Assembly: GCA_963719485.1 (NCBI GenBank)
Contig: OY970387.1
Coordinates: forward strand, 3,410,001 to 3,474,000
Reading direction: 5' to 3'
DNA length: 64,000 bases
DNA from: Bog-473 sp963719485
GTDB taxonomy: Bacteria > Actinomycetota > Acidimicrobiia > Acidimicrobiales > RAAP-2
Every line of letters begins with the position of its first letter. Position 1 is the stretch's first letter. The notes under the pieces are model-generated. The model was not told the origin of the DNA and ran no database searches. It worked only from the letters and a program-made list of their open reading frames with translations. Made by a program: the position numbers and the translations under genes. Of this stretch, positions 1-8,827 are shown piece by piece.

Positions 1-198
1 AACGATGTGGTCGCGTTCCACTACCGGCCGCGACACCTCCTGCTGGCCAGCGTTCTCAGCCTGGGCGCGATCGCGTTGCTCCTGCTGCTCCTCGTTGTGT
101 GGCTGGTCCGCCGCCACCGCCGCCCGGCGAAGCCGGGGCCCGACGCCCTACCTCTCCCCGAGGTGGCCGCGGTGGGCGTGCCGGAACGAGTGGGCTGA
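1..198 (+). CDS. C-terminal end of a membrane protein (5' end outside window)
   Basis: The frame is open from the first base and ends at TGA 196-198, giving about 65 codons. It contains one strongly hydrophobic segment (LLLASVLSLGAIALLLLLLV) followed by a basic RRHRR stretch, so the C-terminus is probably cytoplasmic. The short VVAFHYRP motif before the membrane helix resembles the C-terminus of YfhO-type multi-spanning proteins involved in glycosylation, but only the tail is visible and that assignment is a guess. A GTG at position 7 could start a 63-residue peptide, but the frame continues upstream, so truncation by the window edge is likelier. Confidence 0.5.
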   Translation, partial: NDVVAFHYRPRHLLLASVLSLGAIALLLLLLVVWLVRRHRRPAKPGPDALPLPEVAAVGVPERVG

Positions 199-215
199 GG
201 GTCGCCGTCGGGCGA

Positions 216-1187
216 TCAGCAGAACGGGTGAGCGAGGGTCAGTAGGAATTCCCCTTCGTCCGCCCCCCACATCCCCTCGACGACGAAGCCGGCCTCCGAG
301 AGCTCGCTCCCCACACGTTCTGGCGTGAACTTGGCACTGATCTCGGTCAGCATGTCCTCGCCCCGATCGAACGTCACGGTGATGCCGGCACCGGTCAGTG
401 CGACCTCATTCGCTTCGTCAGCGCGGAGCCGCATCTCGATCCACTGCTCATCCTCGTTCCACAGCGCGACATGGCGGAAGAGGTCCGGATCGAAGTCACC
501 TCCGAGCTGCTCGTTCAGCACATGGAGCACATTGCGGTTGAAGTCTGCCGTCACGCCCGCCGCGTCGTCGTACGCCGCGACGAGCCGACCCCTGTCCTTG
601 ACGAGGTCGGTTCCGATCAGCAGCGAGTCGTCACTCGACATGGTGCAGTTCAGGTCGAAGAGAAAGCGGGCACGCTGCGTGGGGTTCAGATTGCCGATGG
701 TCCCACCGAGGAAGGCGATCATCCGCCGCCCCTCGGTCGGGATCTCGGCCAGATGCTGATGGAAGTCGCCGATGACCACGTGGATGTCCAGCGAGTCGAA
801 TTCCTCCGAGAGCGTTGTGGCGGCCCCGCGGAGGAATTCGTCGCTCACGTCGAACGGCACGTACCTCGCCAGGGTGCCGGCCTCCTGGAGGGCGCTCAGC
901 AGCACCCGCGTCTTCTCGCACGCCCCGGCGCCGAGCTCGACGAGGGTGTCGGCCTTCGACAACTCGGCGATGGATGCGGCGTTGGCCTCCAGGAGCGCCC
1001 GCTCGGCCCGGGTGGGGTAGTACTCGGGGAGTTGGGTGATCTCCTCGAACAGGCGGCTGCCTCGCTCGTCGTAGAACCACACGGGTGGGATCGATTTCTC
1101 GTCACCCTGGAGACCTTTGCGCGCGTCGGCCAGCATCTGGCGGCGCACCTCCTCGGGCGAGAGATGGACATCGATGGTGTACGCCAT
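216..1187 (-). CDS. egtD: L-histidine N-alpha-methyltransferase (EgtD)
   Basis: A SAM-dependent enzyme that trimethylates histidine to hercynine, the first step of ergothioneine synthesis in the cytoplasm. The 323-residue length is normal for the family. Visible features are VWFYDERGSRLFEEIT near residue 40, the SAM-binding ELGAGACEKT around residue 84 and the FLGGTIGNL segment typical of EgtD. It starts 3 nt after the egtB stop, so the two are transcribed together. EgtA (gamma-glutamylcysteine synthetase), EgtC and EgtE are not in the window. Confidence 0.93.
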   Translation of the reverse strand: MAYTIDVHLSPEEVRRQMLADARKGLQGDEKSIPPVWFYDERGSRLFEEITQLPEYYPTRAERALLEANAASIAELSKADTLVELGAGACEKTRVLLSALQEAGTLARYVPFDVSDEFLRGAATTLSEEFDSLDIHVVIGDFHQHLAEIPTEGRRMIAFLGGTIGNLNPTQRARFLFDLNCTMSSDDSLLIGTDLVKDRGRLVAAYDDAAGVTADFNRNVLHVLNEQLGGDFDPDLFRHVALWNEDEQWIEMRLRADEANEVALTGAGITVTFDRGEDMLTEISAKFTPERVGSELSEAGFVVEGMWGADEGEFLLTLAHPFC

Positions 1188-1190
1188 AGA

Positions 1191-2465
1191 TCAGGGGTCC
1201 CGGGCCAGCCGGAGCCCGCCGAACGGCCAACGCGCGCCCGGCGGGAAGAAGTTGCGATACGTGGGGCGGCCGTGCCCGGCCGGCGTGGCGCAACCCCCAC
1301 CACGCAAGACGTACTGGCTCACCATGAACTTCCCGTTGTATTCGCCCACCGCACCCGGGGCTGCCCGGAATCCGGGATACGGCGAGTACGCGCTCGAGGT
1401 CCACTCCCAGACGTCCCCGAAGATGGCATTGGACGAGACGGCGGGTCGCGGGTGCGGTGGCCCGCTCGAGAGAACATCGTCCCGCAAGAAGTTGTCGCCT
1501 TCGCCGTGTGACAGAGCGATGGTCTCCCATTCCGACTCGGTCGGCAGTCGCATGCCGGTCCAGTGGGCGAACGCGTCCGCTTCGTAGTAGCTGATGTGGC
1601 AGACCGGCTCGTTGGGGTCGACGGGCCGGAGGCCCGAAAGGGTGAACTGGAGCCACCGCTCGGGGTTGTCGGGGTCCCGGGACCAATACAGGGGTGCGTC
1701 CCAATGGTCGGCGTTGACGACGGCCCACCCGTCGGAGAGCCAGAACTCGGGCCGGCTGTAACCGTCGTCTTCCATGAACGACAGCCATTCGCCGCACGTC
1801 ACCGGCCGGTCTGCGAGCCCGAAGGGAACCAGGTGCACCGTATGGACGGGGAACTCGTTGTCGAAGCCGAAACCCCGTCCCCGGTGCCCGATCTCGACGG
1901 GACCGCCGTCGTGCTCGATCCATCCCGCCTTGGGGGGCGCGACGCCAGAAGGCTCCGATGGGTCGGGGAGGTACACGGGGTTGAGGGGGCTCCGGGACAG
2001 CACGTGCTTGATGTCCATGAGCAGCAGCTCCTGGTGTTGCTGCTCATGGTGCAGCCCCAAGGTGATCAGCTCCGTGAGGCCAGGCTGATCGGGATCGCGT
2101 AGCAGCGCTTCCATCGCGCCGTCGACGAAGGACCGGTAGCGGGCGATCTCGTCGATCCCGGGCCGGGAGAGAAGGCCGCGCTCGGGCCGGGGGTGCCGGG
2201 CCCCCACGGCCTCGTAGTACGAGTTGAAGATGTAGGCGTACGCCTCGTCGAACGCCTGGTAGCCGGTGGCGTATTCGCCGAGGATGAAGGTCTCGAAGAA
2301 CCACGTGACGTGGGCCCGGTGCCACTTCGTCGGGCTCACGTCCGGCATCGTCTGGACCGTCTGATCCTCCGCGCTCAGGACAGAGGCCAACCGTTCCGTC
2401 GTTGCGCGCACCTGCTCATAGGCGCCCGGGAGATCGGACGGCGTTTCTCGACCGGTCATGTCCAT
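1191..2465 (-). CDS. egtB: Hercynine oxygenase / sulfoxide synthase (EgtB)
   Basis: A non-haem iron enzyme joining hercynine to a thiol (gamma-glutamylcysteine or cysteine) with oxygen in ergothioneine synthesis. It is 424 residues long: an N-terminal DinB-like helical domain and a C-terminal formylglycine-generating-enzyme-like domain. Likely iron ligands are the His of KWHRAHVTWF and the two His of the HHEQQHQE motif. The FGE part contains VCHISYYEADAFAHW, RLPTESEWE and VLRGGG. ATG 2465 is preceded by AAGGGA at good spacing; ATG 2459 is an alternative. Which thiol donor is used cannot be read from the sequence. Confidence 0.93.
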   Translation of the reverse strand: MDMTGRETPSDLPGAYEQVRATTERLASVLSAEDQTVQTMPDVSPTKWHRAHVTWFFETFILGEYATGYQAFDEAYAYIFNSYYEAVGARHPRPERGLLSRPGIDEIARYRSFVDGAMEALLRDPDQPGLTELITLGLHHEQQHQELLLMDIKHVLSRSPLNPVYLPDPSEPSGVAPPKAGWIEHDGGPVEIGHRGRGFGFDNEFPVHTVHLVPFGLADRPVTCGEWLSFMEDDGYSRPEFWLSDGWAVVNADHWDAPLYWSRDPDNPERWLQFTLSGLRPVDPNEPVCHISYYEADAFAHWTGMRLPTESEWETIALSHGEGDNFLRDDVLSSGPPHPRPAVSSNAIFGDVWEWTSSAYSPYPGFRAAPGAVGEYNGKFMVSQYVLRGGGCATPAGHGRPTYRNFFPPGARWPFGGLRLARDP

Positions 2466-2706
2466 GAGATCAGTCCCTTCGCCACCCCACCCGGAGCGGT
2501 TGCACTCGCCGGTGCACGGTTCCGATTCACCCTACCCAGATGTGTCTGCGATCAGGCGCGATTGACGCATTATTCACGCAAACGCCAGGTGGTCAGGCGG
2601 TGGAGGATCCGCCTCCGCCGGTTCGGCGCCTGGCCGGAGGCAGCTCCGGGCCCGGCCCGGGAGTGCGGCCGAAGCCCGCTCTGAACGAATCACCCACTCT
2701 CGGGGT

Positions 2707-3386
2707 GTGGTGGGACGCAGGCTCTCGCGCAACGAGGCGGATGCGTACCTGGCCGCCGTCGACTGGCTGCGCGGCGTTCTCGGCCGGACCGAGGTCGCTG
2801 CAGCCTGGGACGAACCCAGCGTTGTGGCGCGCTACTCGGTCGGTGGCATGGCGGCCCACGCCGTGCACGGAGTCGTGTGGCTCGAGCAACTGCTGACCGA
2901 CGCTGAGCCGGTCGGTCTCCGTCCGGTCGGAGTGGAGGAGTACTTCGGACTCAACAGGGTCGAGCGCGAGGCGGACGAGGAGGTCTCGGAGGACACGTTC
3001 TCCGCTTCTCTGCGTGCGGCCGCCGCAGGATTCGCCCGGACGGGGATCGATACCGTCAGAGCGGCGCTCACGGCATCGCGCGACCAGCTCGTCGGCCTCC
3101 TGGACGACGCACCCGACTCGCGTGCCGTCGCGGTCATTCGGGTCCCCGGCGGGCAGGTCCCGCTGGGTGAGTATCTCCGGACCCGGGTGCTCGAGGTCGT
3201 GGTGCACGGCGACGACCTGGTCTGCAGCGTGCCCGGCCTGGTCGCGCCGGATCCTCCCCGAGCCTCGGTCGAGATCGCCCTGGAGGTCTGCCTCGAGCTG
3301 GCTCAGTCTCGGGTGGGGGGACTCGCCGCTCTGCGGGGCTTCACCAGGAGCGAACGGGCCTGCCGGGTGCGCTCCGGGTCCTCTGA
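2707..3386 (+). CDS. DinB-like / mycothiol-dependent maleylpyruvate isomerase family protein, possible 3' frameshift
   Basis: A helical DinB-superfamily protein, a metal-dependent group that in actinobacteria often uses mycothiol as cofactor. Visible are an early LAAVDWLRGVLG helix, the AHAVHGVVWLEQLL helix with a candidate metal-binding His and LRTRVLEVVVHGDDL, which carries the third conserved His. The raw frame runs on to 3495 and overlaps the convergent ABC permease by 79 nt with an atypical tail. Near 3360 the next frame reads LPGALRVL then TGA 3384-3386, a typical family C-terminus, so one missing C around 3358-3360 is likely (226 residues when corrected). The substrate is unknown. Confidence 0.7.
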
Positions 3387-3416
3387 GTCTCGCCCGACCT
3401 CGGACCCGGTCGAGCC

Positions 3417-4325
3417 TCAGGCGAGCACCTTGTGGCGGAAGTTCCGGAGGCCGAGCGTCAAGAAGATGACGCTGAAGGCGACGATGGCGGGATAGACGAT
3501 GAAGAGGTGCATGTGCGCGGCGTTCGTGAAGGCGGCGCGCATCCCCTCGTTGATGTAGATGAGCGGGTTCACCAGCACGACGATCTGCAGCCAATGGATC
3601 GGGCCGGCCTGCACCGGCGCCAATCGTGTCCACTGGTAGTAGGTGCCACCGAGGAACGTGATCGGGAGCACGATGAACCCGAACATGAGCCCGAGGTTGC
3701 GCGGCTCGAACGAGGTCCCGAGGAGGAGGCCCAGCGATGCCATGCAGACGCATGACAACGGCACCAGCGTCACGATGAGCAGCCAGTGCAGATTGATCTG
3801 CGCCTCGACGCCCGCGGCGTGCACGACCGAGGCGATGGGCAGAACGATGGCGGCCGAGAGGAGACCCTGGGCTCCTCCCGAGATGACCTTGGAGATCGCC
3901 ACCAACCAGATCGGGCACGGGGCCTGCACCCTGTCCTCGATTTCGCGGGTGAAACCGAACTCCTGGGCCAGAGGCATGGCCACAGCCTGAATGCCCTGGA
4001 ACATGATCGACAGGCCGACGACTCCGGGGACCAGGACCGTCGCGAAGGCCGACTCGGCGGCGGGGCCGCCTCCACCGCCGATGCCCTGGCCGATCTTGGG
4101 GAAGACGTAGAGGAAGACGAAGCACAACAGGAACGGTTGTACCAGCGTGCGAATTGTGAACTCGATCTTGTGCTTCCAGAGCACGACCAGGTCGCGCTGG
4201 ATGAGGGCTCGCAGCGAGGTCCGGCTCGCCGCGGTCGCCGAGCGGGTCGGCTTCAACTCGACCTGGTGCGTGCCGGGCGTGCCGAACGTGGCGGCCGGGA
4301 GGGCCTGGGAGGTGGTCGCCGCCAT
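3417..4325 (-). CDS. ABC-2 type transporter permease (DrrB-like)
   Basis: A 302-residue integral membrane subunit of an ABC-2 exporter. Hydrophobic segments include FLLCFVFLYVFPKI, LVPGVVGLSIMFQGI, LLSAAIVLPIASVV, LLIVTLVPLSCVCMASLGLL, GLMFGFIVLPITFLGG and LFIVYPAIVAFSVIFLTLGL, so about six membrane helices. The start is ATG 4325-4323, which overlaps the TGA of the ATPase gene (ATGA), indicating translational coupling; the longer open frame to 4745 is antisense shadow inside the ATPase. It pairs with the ATPase under the upstream PadR regulator. Similarity to daunorubicin-resistance permeases suggests drug or lipid export, but the substrate is unknown. Confidence 0.88.
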   Translation of the reverse strand: MAATTSQALPAATFGTPGTHQVELKPTRSATAASRTSLRALIQRDLVVLWKHKIEFTIRTLVQPFLLCFVFLYVFPKIGQGIGGGGGPAAESAFATVLVPGVVGLSIMFQGIQAVAMPLAQEFGFTREIEDRVQAPCPIWLVAISKVISGGAQGLLSAAIVLPIASVVHAAGVEAQINLHWLLIVTLVPLSCVCMASLGLLLGTSFEPRNLGLMFGFIVLPITFLGGTYYQWTRLAPVQAGPIHWLQIVVLVNPLIYINEGMRAAFTNAAHMHLFIVYPAIVAFSVIFLTLGLRNFRHKVLA

Positions 4326-5323
4326 CAGTCGCGCAGGTCCTTTCCGGTCAACCCGATGAAGACGGTCTCGAGCGTGGGCTCCGCCACCGACAGGTCGGCC
4401 AGTGAGAACCCGCCGGCTTCGGCGGCTTCGACCACCCGTGGGACCAGCCGATCGGCCCCGCGAATCTGGAGCTCGACACCATCTGGGAGCGTGCGCGTGC
4501 GCGTCAGTCCTTCGAGACGCTCCATGAAGACTTTGGCCAACTGATCGGCGTCTCCAGCGGCCTTCACGGTCACGATGGTGTCCGCGCCGACGCTGCGCTT
4601 CAGCTCGGCCGGGGTGTCGAGGGCCAGGATCCGGCCGTGGTCCATGATCGCCACGCGAGCGCAGAGCTTGTCCGCCTCCTCCATGTAGTGCGTGGTGAGC
4701 ATGATGGTCTGACCCTCGGCGTTGAGGCCCTCCAGCAATTCCCATAACGCGAGTCGGCCCTGCGGGTCGAGTCCGGCGGTGGGCTCGTCGAGGAAGAGGA
4801 CTGCGGGCCGGTGGAAAATGGCCCGGGCCACCATGAGGCGCTGGGCCATCCCGCCGGAGAGGGCATAGACCGACGCCTTGGCGAAGCGCGAGAGCTGGAA
4901 GCGGTCGAGAAGGTCGTCCGCGGTCTGACGAGACTCCTTTGCTCCCATCCCGAACAGGCGCCCGTGCCAGTAGAGGTTCTCGAACGGAGTCAGCTGGCGG
5001 TCCAACGTGTTCTGCTGCGACACGACGCCGATCAGCTGCTTGATGAGGGTCGGGTGCTGCACGACGTCGATACCGGCGATGGTCGCCTGACCGCCTGTCG
5101 GGATCACCCTGGTGGTCAGGACGCCGATGGTCGTCGTCTTCCCGGCGCCGTTCGGACCGAGGAGACCGAACACCTCGCCCGTCCCGACCTGCAGGTTGAG
5201 CCCGTCGACGGCACGGAAGTCCGTTCCCGCGTACATCTTGGTGAGACCCACCGTCTCGATGATCGGCGCCCCGACTCCCGGGGCACCGCCAACGAGCGGC
5301 GTAGAGGTGGCTGTCGTGGTCAT
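4325..5323 (-). CDS. ABC transporter ATP-binding protein (DrrA-like)
   Basis: A 332-residue cytoplasmic ATPase powering the permease encoded next. Walker A is GPNGAGKT at residues 56-63, the signature is LSGGMAQRL, Walker B is VLFLDEPTAGLDP and the switch His is in TTHYMEEAD. The C-terminal ~100 residues form the extra domain seen in DrrA/NatA-type proteins. It sits 58 nt after the padR stop and overlaps the permease by ATGA, forming a padR-ATPase-permease operon. Such operons commonly respond to hydrophobic drugs through PadR; that role is inferred. Confidence 0.92.
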   Translation of the reverse strand: MTTTATSTPLVGGAPGVGAPIIETVGLTKMYAGTDFRAVDGLNLQVGTGEVFGLLGPNGAGKTTTIGVLTTRVIPTGGQATIAGIDVVQHPTLIKQLIGVVSQQNTLDRQLTPFENLYWHGRLFGMGAKESRQTADDLLDRFQLSRFAKASVYALSGGMAQRLMVARAIFHRPAVLFLDEPTAGLDPQGRLALWELLEGLNAEGQTIMLTTHYMEEADKLCARVAIMDHGRILALDTPAELKRSVGADTIVTVKAAGDADQLAKVFMERLEGLTRTRTLPDGVELQIRGADRLVPRVVEAAEAGGFSLADLSVAEPTLETVFIGLTGKDLRD

Positions 5324-5381
5324 GGATCCGGTTGCACAGTATCGGGCGGTTCCCTCAGCGGTCTTTCCACCCCTTTGCGCA

Positions 5382-5960
5382 TCAGTCCTCGGCCAGGATC
5401 TGGTACAGCTCCTTGCGGGCCTTCTGGATCACGCTGACCCCCCGCTCGATCTGCGCCTTCTCTCCGGCGCCGGCCAGCTGCTTGGCGGCGCTCATGAGCT
5501 GCCCCACGCTGGTGCGCAGCGTGCGCACGTCGTCGTCGGATTCGCCCGATTGCTGCCAGGGCAGCGTCGCCTTATCGGCTTCCGCCCGGCCCGTCTCGGT
5601 CAGGGTGAAGGTACGGCTGCCCTCGACCTCGGAGGACTGCACCATTCCCTCGTCCTCGAGCATCTGGAGGTGCGGGTAGACCGACCCCGGACTCGGGCGC
5701 CACAGGCCCCCGCTCAGCTCCTCGAGCCGGCGCATGACCTCGTACCCGTTGCCCGGCTCGTCGCGCAGGGCGACGAGAATGGCCGTACGGATGGCTCCGC
5801 GCGGCATGCGTCTGCCGCCGGCCCAGCCGCCCCGCCCGCCGCCCCAACGGCCTCGTTGGCCCCTCCCGCCACGCCCGCCGAAATGGCGATCGTGCTCGTG
5901 GTCGTGCTCGTGCTCGCGGTGCTGCCCGTGGTCGTGTTCAGGATTGTGATCGTGTGTCAT
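5382..5960 (-). CDS. PadR family transcriptional regulator with His-rich N-terminal tail
   Basis: A 192-residue PadR-type winged-helix regulator. ATG 5960 is chosen because AAGGAGT lies just upstream; a longer frame to 6044 lacks such a site. Residues 1-25 are dominated by His, Asp and Glu (HDHNPEHDHG, HEHDHEHD), followed by a Gly/Arg/Trp-rich stretch to about residue 57. The winged helix follows (AILVALRDEPGNGYEVMRRL, SVYPHLQMLEDEGMV) and ends in a C-terminal helix (VGQLMSAAKQLAGAGEKAQI) that would form the dimer. It is first in an operon with the ABC exporter and probably represses it. The His tail may bind divalent metals (inference). Confidence 0.88.
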   Translation of the reverse strand: MTHDHNPEHDHGQHREHEHDHEHDRHFGGRGGRGQRGRWGGGRGGWAGGRRMPRGAIRTAILVALRDEPGNGYEVMRRLEELSGGLWRPSPGSVYPHLQMLEDEGMVQSSEVEGSRTFTLTETGRAEADKATLPWQQSGESDDDVRTLRTSVGQLMSAAKQLAGAGEKAQIERGVSVIQKARKELYQILAED

Positions 5961-6184
5961 TGATGACTCCTTGGTGCGTGGGCCCTTTCCGGGCCGGACC
6001 GCTCTCGCGGTCGATTCGTAACATAATGATATATCGCATAACAACAGAATGTCACGCGTTTTATTCCAAAAGGCCGCTGACCTGCACGAAGGGCTCTGGC
6101 CCGCACGAAGAGGTCTACCGGGTGCCCATACTGGGATGGAGGGATCCGGGCCGCTGCCGGTTTGATCCCGCCCGAGGAGGCATC
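5961..6184. promoter_or_regulatory. Divergent intergenic region between padR operon and msrA
   Basis: The 224-nt space holds an AT-rich island at about 6015-6062, conspicuous in this G+C-rich sequence, with the palindrome GATATATC at 6028-6035. It is the most likely place for the padR-operon promoter and for PadR autoregulation. No clean -35/-10 pair or extended dyad could be assigned, so operator placement is a guess. The msrA ribosome-binding site (GAGGAGG, about 6174-6180) lies at the right edge. Confidence 0.35.
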
Positions 6185-6841
6185 GTGAGGCTGTTGGGGT
6201 GGCTCAGGCCGCAGATGGTCACGGCGGACCGGGCACTGCCTGGGAGGGAGGAGGCGGTGGTCGTCACGGCCCCACACCTCGTGCTCGGGAGGACGATGAC
6301 CCCACCGTTCCCAGCCGGGCTCGAGCAGGCGATCTTCGCCATGGGGTGCTTCTGGGGCGCTGAGCGGGCGTTCTGGGTGCTGCCCGGGGTCTTCACCACC
6401 GCGGTGGGCTACGCCGGCGGGTTCACGCCCAATCCGACCTACCGCGAGGTGTGTCGTGGTCGCACCGGACACGCCGAGGCCGTGCTCGTGGTCTTCGACC
6501 CGGCGGTGGTCTCCTACGAACAGCTCGTGGGCGCCTTCTTCGAGGGTCACGACCCGACGCAAGGAATGCGGCAGGGGAACGACGTCGGCACCCAGTACCG
6601 CTCGGCCATCTTCACAACGTCGCCGGAACAGGCCGAAACGGCACGGCGCGTCGCCGAGCGTTTCGGCGAATCACTCCGTCAGGCCGGCCACGGCAGCCTC
6701 TCGACCGAGATCGCGCCGGCGGGGGAGTTCTATTACGCGGAGCCGTACCACCAGCAGTATCTCGGGGCCAACCCTGGCGGCTATTGCGGCCTGGGGGGCA
6801 CCGGTGTGTCGTGCCCGGTCGATCTCGCCGGCAGCGGCTGA
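6185..6841 (+). CDS. msrA: Peptide-methionine (S)-S-oxide reductase (MsrA)
   Basis: A cytoplasmic enzyme reducing methionine-S-sulfoxide in damaged proteins. GTG 6185 is chosen because GAGGAGG sits just before it and because the resulting N-terminus (VRLLGWLRPQMV, then HLVLGRTMTPPFPAGLE) matches the longer actinobacterial MsrA type; 218 residues. The catalytic Cys55 is in GCFWGAE, with YAGGFTPNPTY, GHAEAV and the EFYYAEPYHQQYL motif following. The C-terminal GYCGLGGTGVSCP supplies two resolving cysteines. It appears monocistronic, facing away from the padR operon. Confidence 0.93.
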   Translation: MRLLGWLRPQMVTADRALPGREEAVVVTAPHLVLGRTMTPPFPAGLEQAIFAMGCFWGAERAFWVLPGVFTTAVGYAGGFTPNPTYREVCRGRTGHAEAVLVVFDPAVVSYEQLVGAFFEGHDPTQGMRQGNDVGTQYRSAIFTTSPEQAETARRVAERFGESLRQAGHGSLSTEIAPAGEFYYAEPYHQQYLGANPGGYCGLGGTGVSCPVDLAGSG

Positions 6842-6868
6842 GCGGGAGGGCCCGCTCGGCGCAGCGCG

Positions 6869-7678
6869 TCAGCGGAGACGGATGACGTTGCCCGTGACGA
6901 GCGCCGCGGCCTCCGAAGCGAGATAGGCGATCACGTCGGCCACCTGGCGGGGCGTGGCGACGCGGTGGCCGGTCGATTGCGCCCACGCCGCCGTTCTCTC
7001 GTTGATCCACCCGGTATCGGTGATGGGCGGGTGCACGACGTTGGCGGTCACGCCGAAGCGCGCCAGCTCGGTGGACGCGCTGAGCGTGAAGTTGACCTGC
7101 GCCGCTTTGGCCGCGCCGTAGGAGACCTCTTCGGGGAAGCCATCCGCACCGCCCGAGGTCAATCCGATGATGCGCCCCCAGTCGCCGCCCCGTTCGACGT
7201 GACGCCGCGCGAACTCGGCGATCAGGAGCGCCGCCGCCCGTGCGTCGACCCCGAAGACCTGGTCGAGGGTGGTTGGACTCACCAGCGGCTGCGCCCGCCC
7301 GAAGCGGTTCGTCGCGGTGGGGAGGAAGGTGTCGGCGACCCACCCCGACGCGTTGTTGACGAGGATCTGCACCGGCCCCAGCTCGGCTTCGGCGGCGTCG
7401 AACAGAGAGGGCACGCTCGACGCGTCGGACAGGTCGACCTCCATCGCCACCGCTCTGCCGCCCGCCGCTCGGATCGACTCGGCAACGAAGTCCGCGCGTG
7501 CTGTCCGGGTGGCCCGGTACGCCGTCGGCAGCGATGCGTCGTCGAGCCCGCCGAGACGTTCGCTGCGGTAGTAGGCACACAGGACCGCAGTGCCGTGGGC
7601 GGCCAGGGCCTTGGCGGTCGCGGCGCCGATCCCGTGGTTCGCACCCGTGACGAGTGCGACCCTGGGCTCGCTTGTCAG
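6869..7678 (-). CDS. SDR family NAD(P)-dependent oxidoreductase with probable CTG start
   Basis: A classical short-chain dehydrogenase of 269 residues if begun at CTG 7678-7676. Reading back from the clear C-terminal part, the frame stays open through a complete Rossmann start, VALVTGANHGIGAATAKAL, but offers no ATG, GTG or TTG. The CTG overlaps the TGA of the upstream gene (CTGA), after a GGCGGGG ribosome-binding-like stretch. The first ordinary start, GTG 7450, would delete the nucleotide-binding motif. NNASG, catalytic Ser in GLTSGGADG and YGAAK (Tyr and Lys) are present. Cotranscribed with the flavoenzyme gene upstream; substrate unknown. Confidence 0.82.
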   Translation of the reverse strand: MTSEPRVALVTGANHGIGAATAKALAAHGTAVLCAYYRSERLGGLDDASLPTAYRATRTARADFVAESIRAAGGRAVAMEVDLSDASSVPSLFDAAEAELGPVQILVNNASGWVADTFLPTATNRFGRAQPLVSPTTLDQVFGVDARAAALLIAEFARRHVERGGDWGRIIGLTSGGADGFPEEVSYGAAKAAQVNFTLSASTELARFGVTANVVHPPITDTGWINERTAAWAQSTGHRVATPRQVADVIAYLASEAAALVTGNVIRLR

Positions 7679-8640
7679 CGCAACCCCGCCAGGCGTTCGA
7701 GGACCACCCCGGCCTCGGCCACGAAGCGCCGGACCAGCTCACCCGCCGGGACGAGCTCCGTGATGGCGCCCACGCCCTGGCCCGCCGGGTAACACTCCTT
7801 GTCGAGGTCCACGCCCTCACTGAAGGAATCGCCACCGAGGTGCATGGCACCGTTCCGGTAGGCGATGCCCAGCTGCTCGGGGAACTTCTTCAGCTCGTCG
7901 GGGTGGCTGTCGTAGTAGTCCGTGTACTCGTTCTGCACGACGCGCATGGTCTTGCCCGAGTAGGCGCGGCTGACGGTGGTCTGGTCCTCGCGGCTGCTCA
8001 GAAGCTTGTCCTTGTACCCGAGGACGCCTCGTGCCTCGGGTGTCGCGATGAAGCGGGTGCCCACCCAGACCCCGTCGGCGCCGAGCGCCAGTGCGGCGGC
8101 GAGGCCGCGACCGTCGAAGATGCCACCGGCGGCCACCACCGGCACGCGGTCGCCGACGGCGTCGACGATTTGGGGGACCAGAGGGAAGGAGGCGACCTTT
8201 CCGGTATGACCGCCCGCCTCGGTGCCCTGAGCGACCACCAGGTCACACCCGGCGTCGACGGCGCGCCGCGCGTGCTCGACCTTTCCGCACATGCTGACGA
8301 CGATCACGTCGTGGCTGTGGCAGAGGTCCACGACCTCGGTCGGGACCCCGAGCCCCGCCACGAAGGCCGTCGCCCCGCCCTCGATGATCATCTTGACCTG
8401 GTCGGCCATCCCGCCGGGCATGGCGGTGAGGAGGTCGACACCGAAGGGCTTGTCCGTGGCCAGGCGCACCGCGGCGATTTCGGCCGCCATCTTCTCGTCA
8501 CCCATGGTGGACGCGCCGAGACAGCCGAAGCCGCCCGCGTCCGAGACGGCGGCGGCCAACTCGGAGTAGGAGACGCCGCCCATTCCGGCCAACATGACGG
8601 GGTGCTCGATGCCGAGCAGCTCGGTCAGACGGGTTCGCAT
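7675..8640 (-). CDS. Nitronate monooxygenase / FabK-like flavoenzyme
   Basis: A 321-residue FMN-dependent TIM-barrel protein of the 2-nitropropane dioxygenase family, which includes nitronate monooxygenases and the FabK enoyl-ACP reductase. The N-terminus RTRLTELLGIEHPVMLAGMG is typical; GTEAGGHTG provides the phosphate-binding loop and conserved His, and VVAAGGIFDGRGLAAALALG completes the FMN site. ATG 8640 has AAGGAGGG upstream. It precedes and overlaps the SDR gene by CTGA, so the two form an operon. Whether it acts on nitronates or enoyl thioesters cannot be told from sequence. Confidence 0.85.
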   Translation of the reverse strand: MRTRLTELLGIEHPVMLAGMGGVSYSELAAAVSDAGGFGCLGASTMGDEKMAAEIAAVRLATDKPFGVDLLTAMPGGMADQVKMIIEGGATAFVAGLGVPTEVVDLCHSHDVIVVSMCGKVEHARRAVDAGCDLVVAQGTEAGGHTGKVASFPLVPQIVDAVGDRVPVVAAGGIFDGRGLAAALALGADGVWVGTRFIATPEARGVLGYKDKLLSSREDQTTVSRAYSGKTMRVVQNEYTDYYDSHPDELKKFPEQLGIAYRNGAMHLGGDSFSEGVDLDKECYPAGQGVGAITELVPAGELVRRFVAEAGVVLERLAGLR

Positions 8641-8789
8641 TGGTGCTCTGGCCCTCCTTGGTCGCGTTCCGGCGCGACGGTCTCGATCCTGCACGGGCGC
8701 CAAACAGACATCCGCCGCGGGGACCGTAGCGCGGGCGGCGCCGGCCGCCGGGAGGGGTCCGGCGGGAGCGGGCGGTCGGCTGCCCGTGG

Positions 8790-8818
8790 TTGCATTTTGA
8801 GCAGGACGTTCCTACTCT
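8790..8818 (+). promoter_or_regulatory. Candidate housekeeping promoter for the MFS-MarR gene
   Basis: TTGCAT at 8790-8795 and TACTCT at 8813-8818 are separated by exactly 17 nt and lie 9 nt before GTG 8828. Such a short leader would give a nearly leaderless transcript, which is common in actinobacteria. This is a pattern match only. Confidence 0.5.
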
Positions 8819-8827
8819 GAGCTGATC

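Noticed and set aside
6028..6035. GATATATC palindrome as a definite PadR operator
   Set aside because: The flanks are not symmetric and no second copy is present, so it is only listed as part of the intergenic region.
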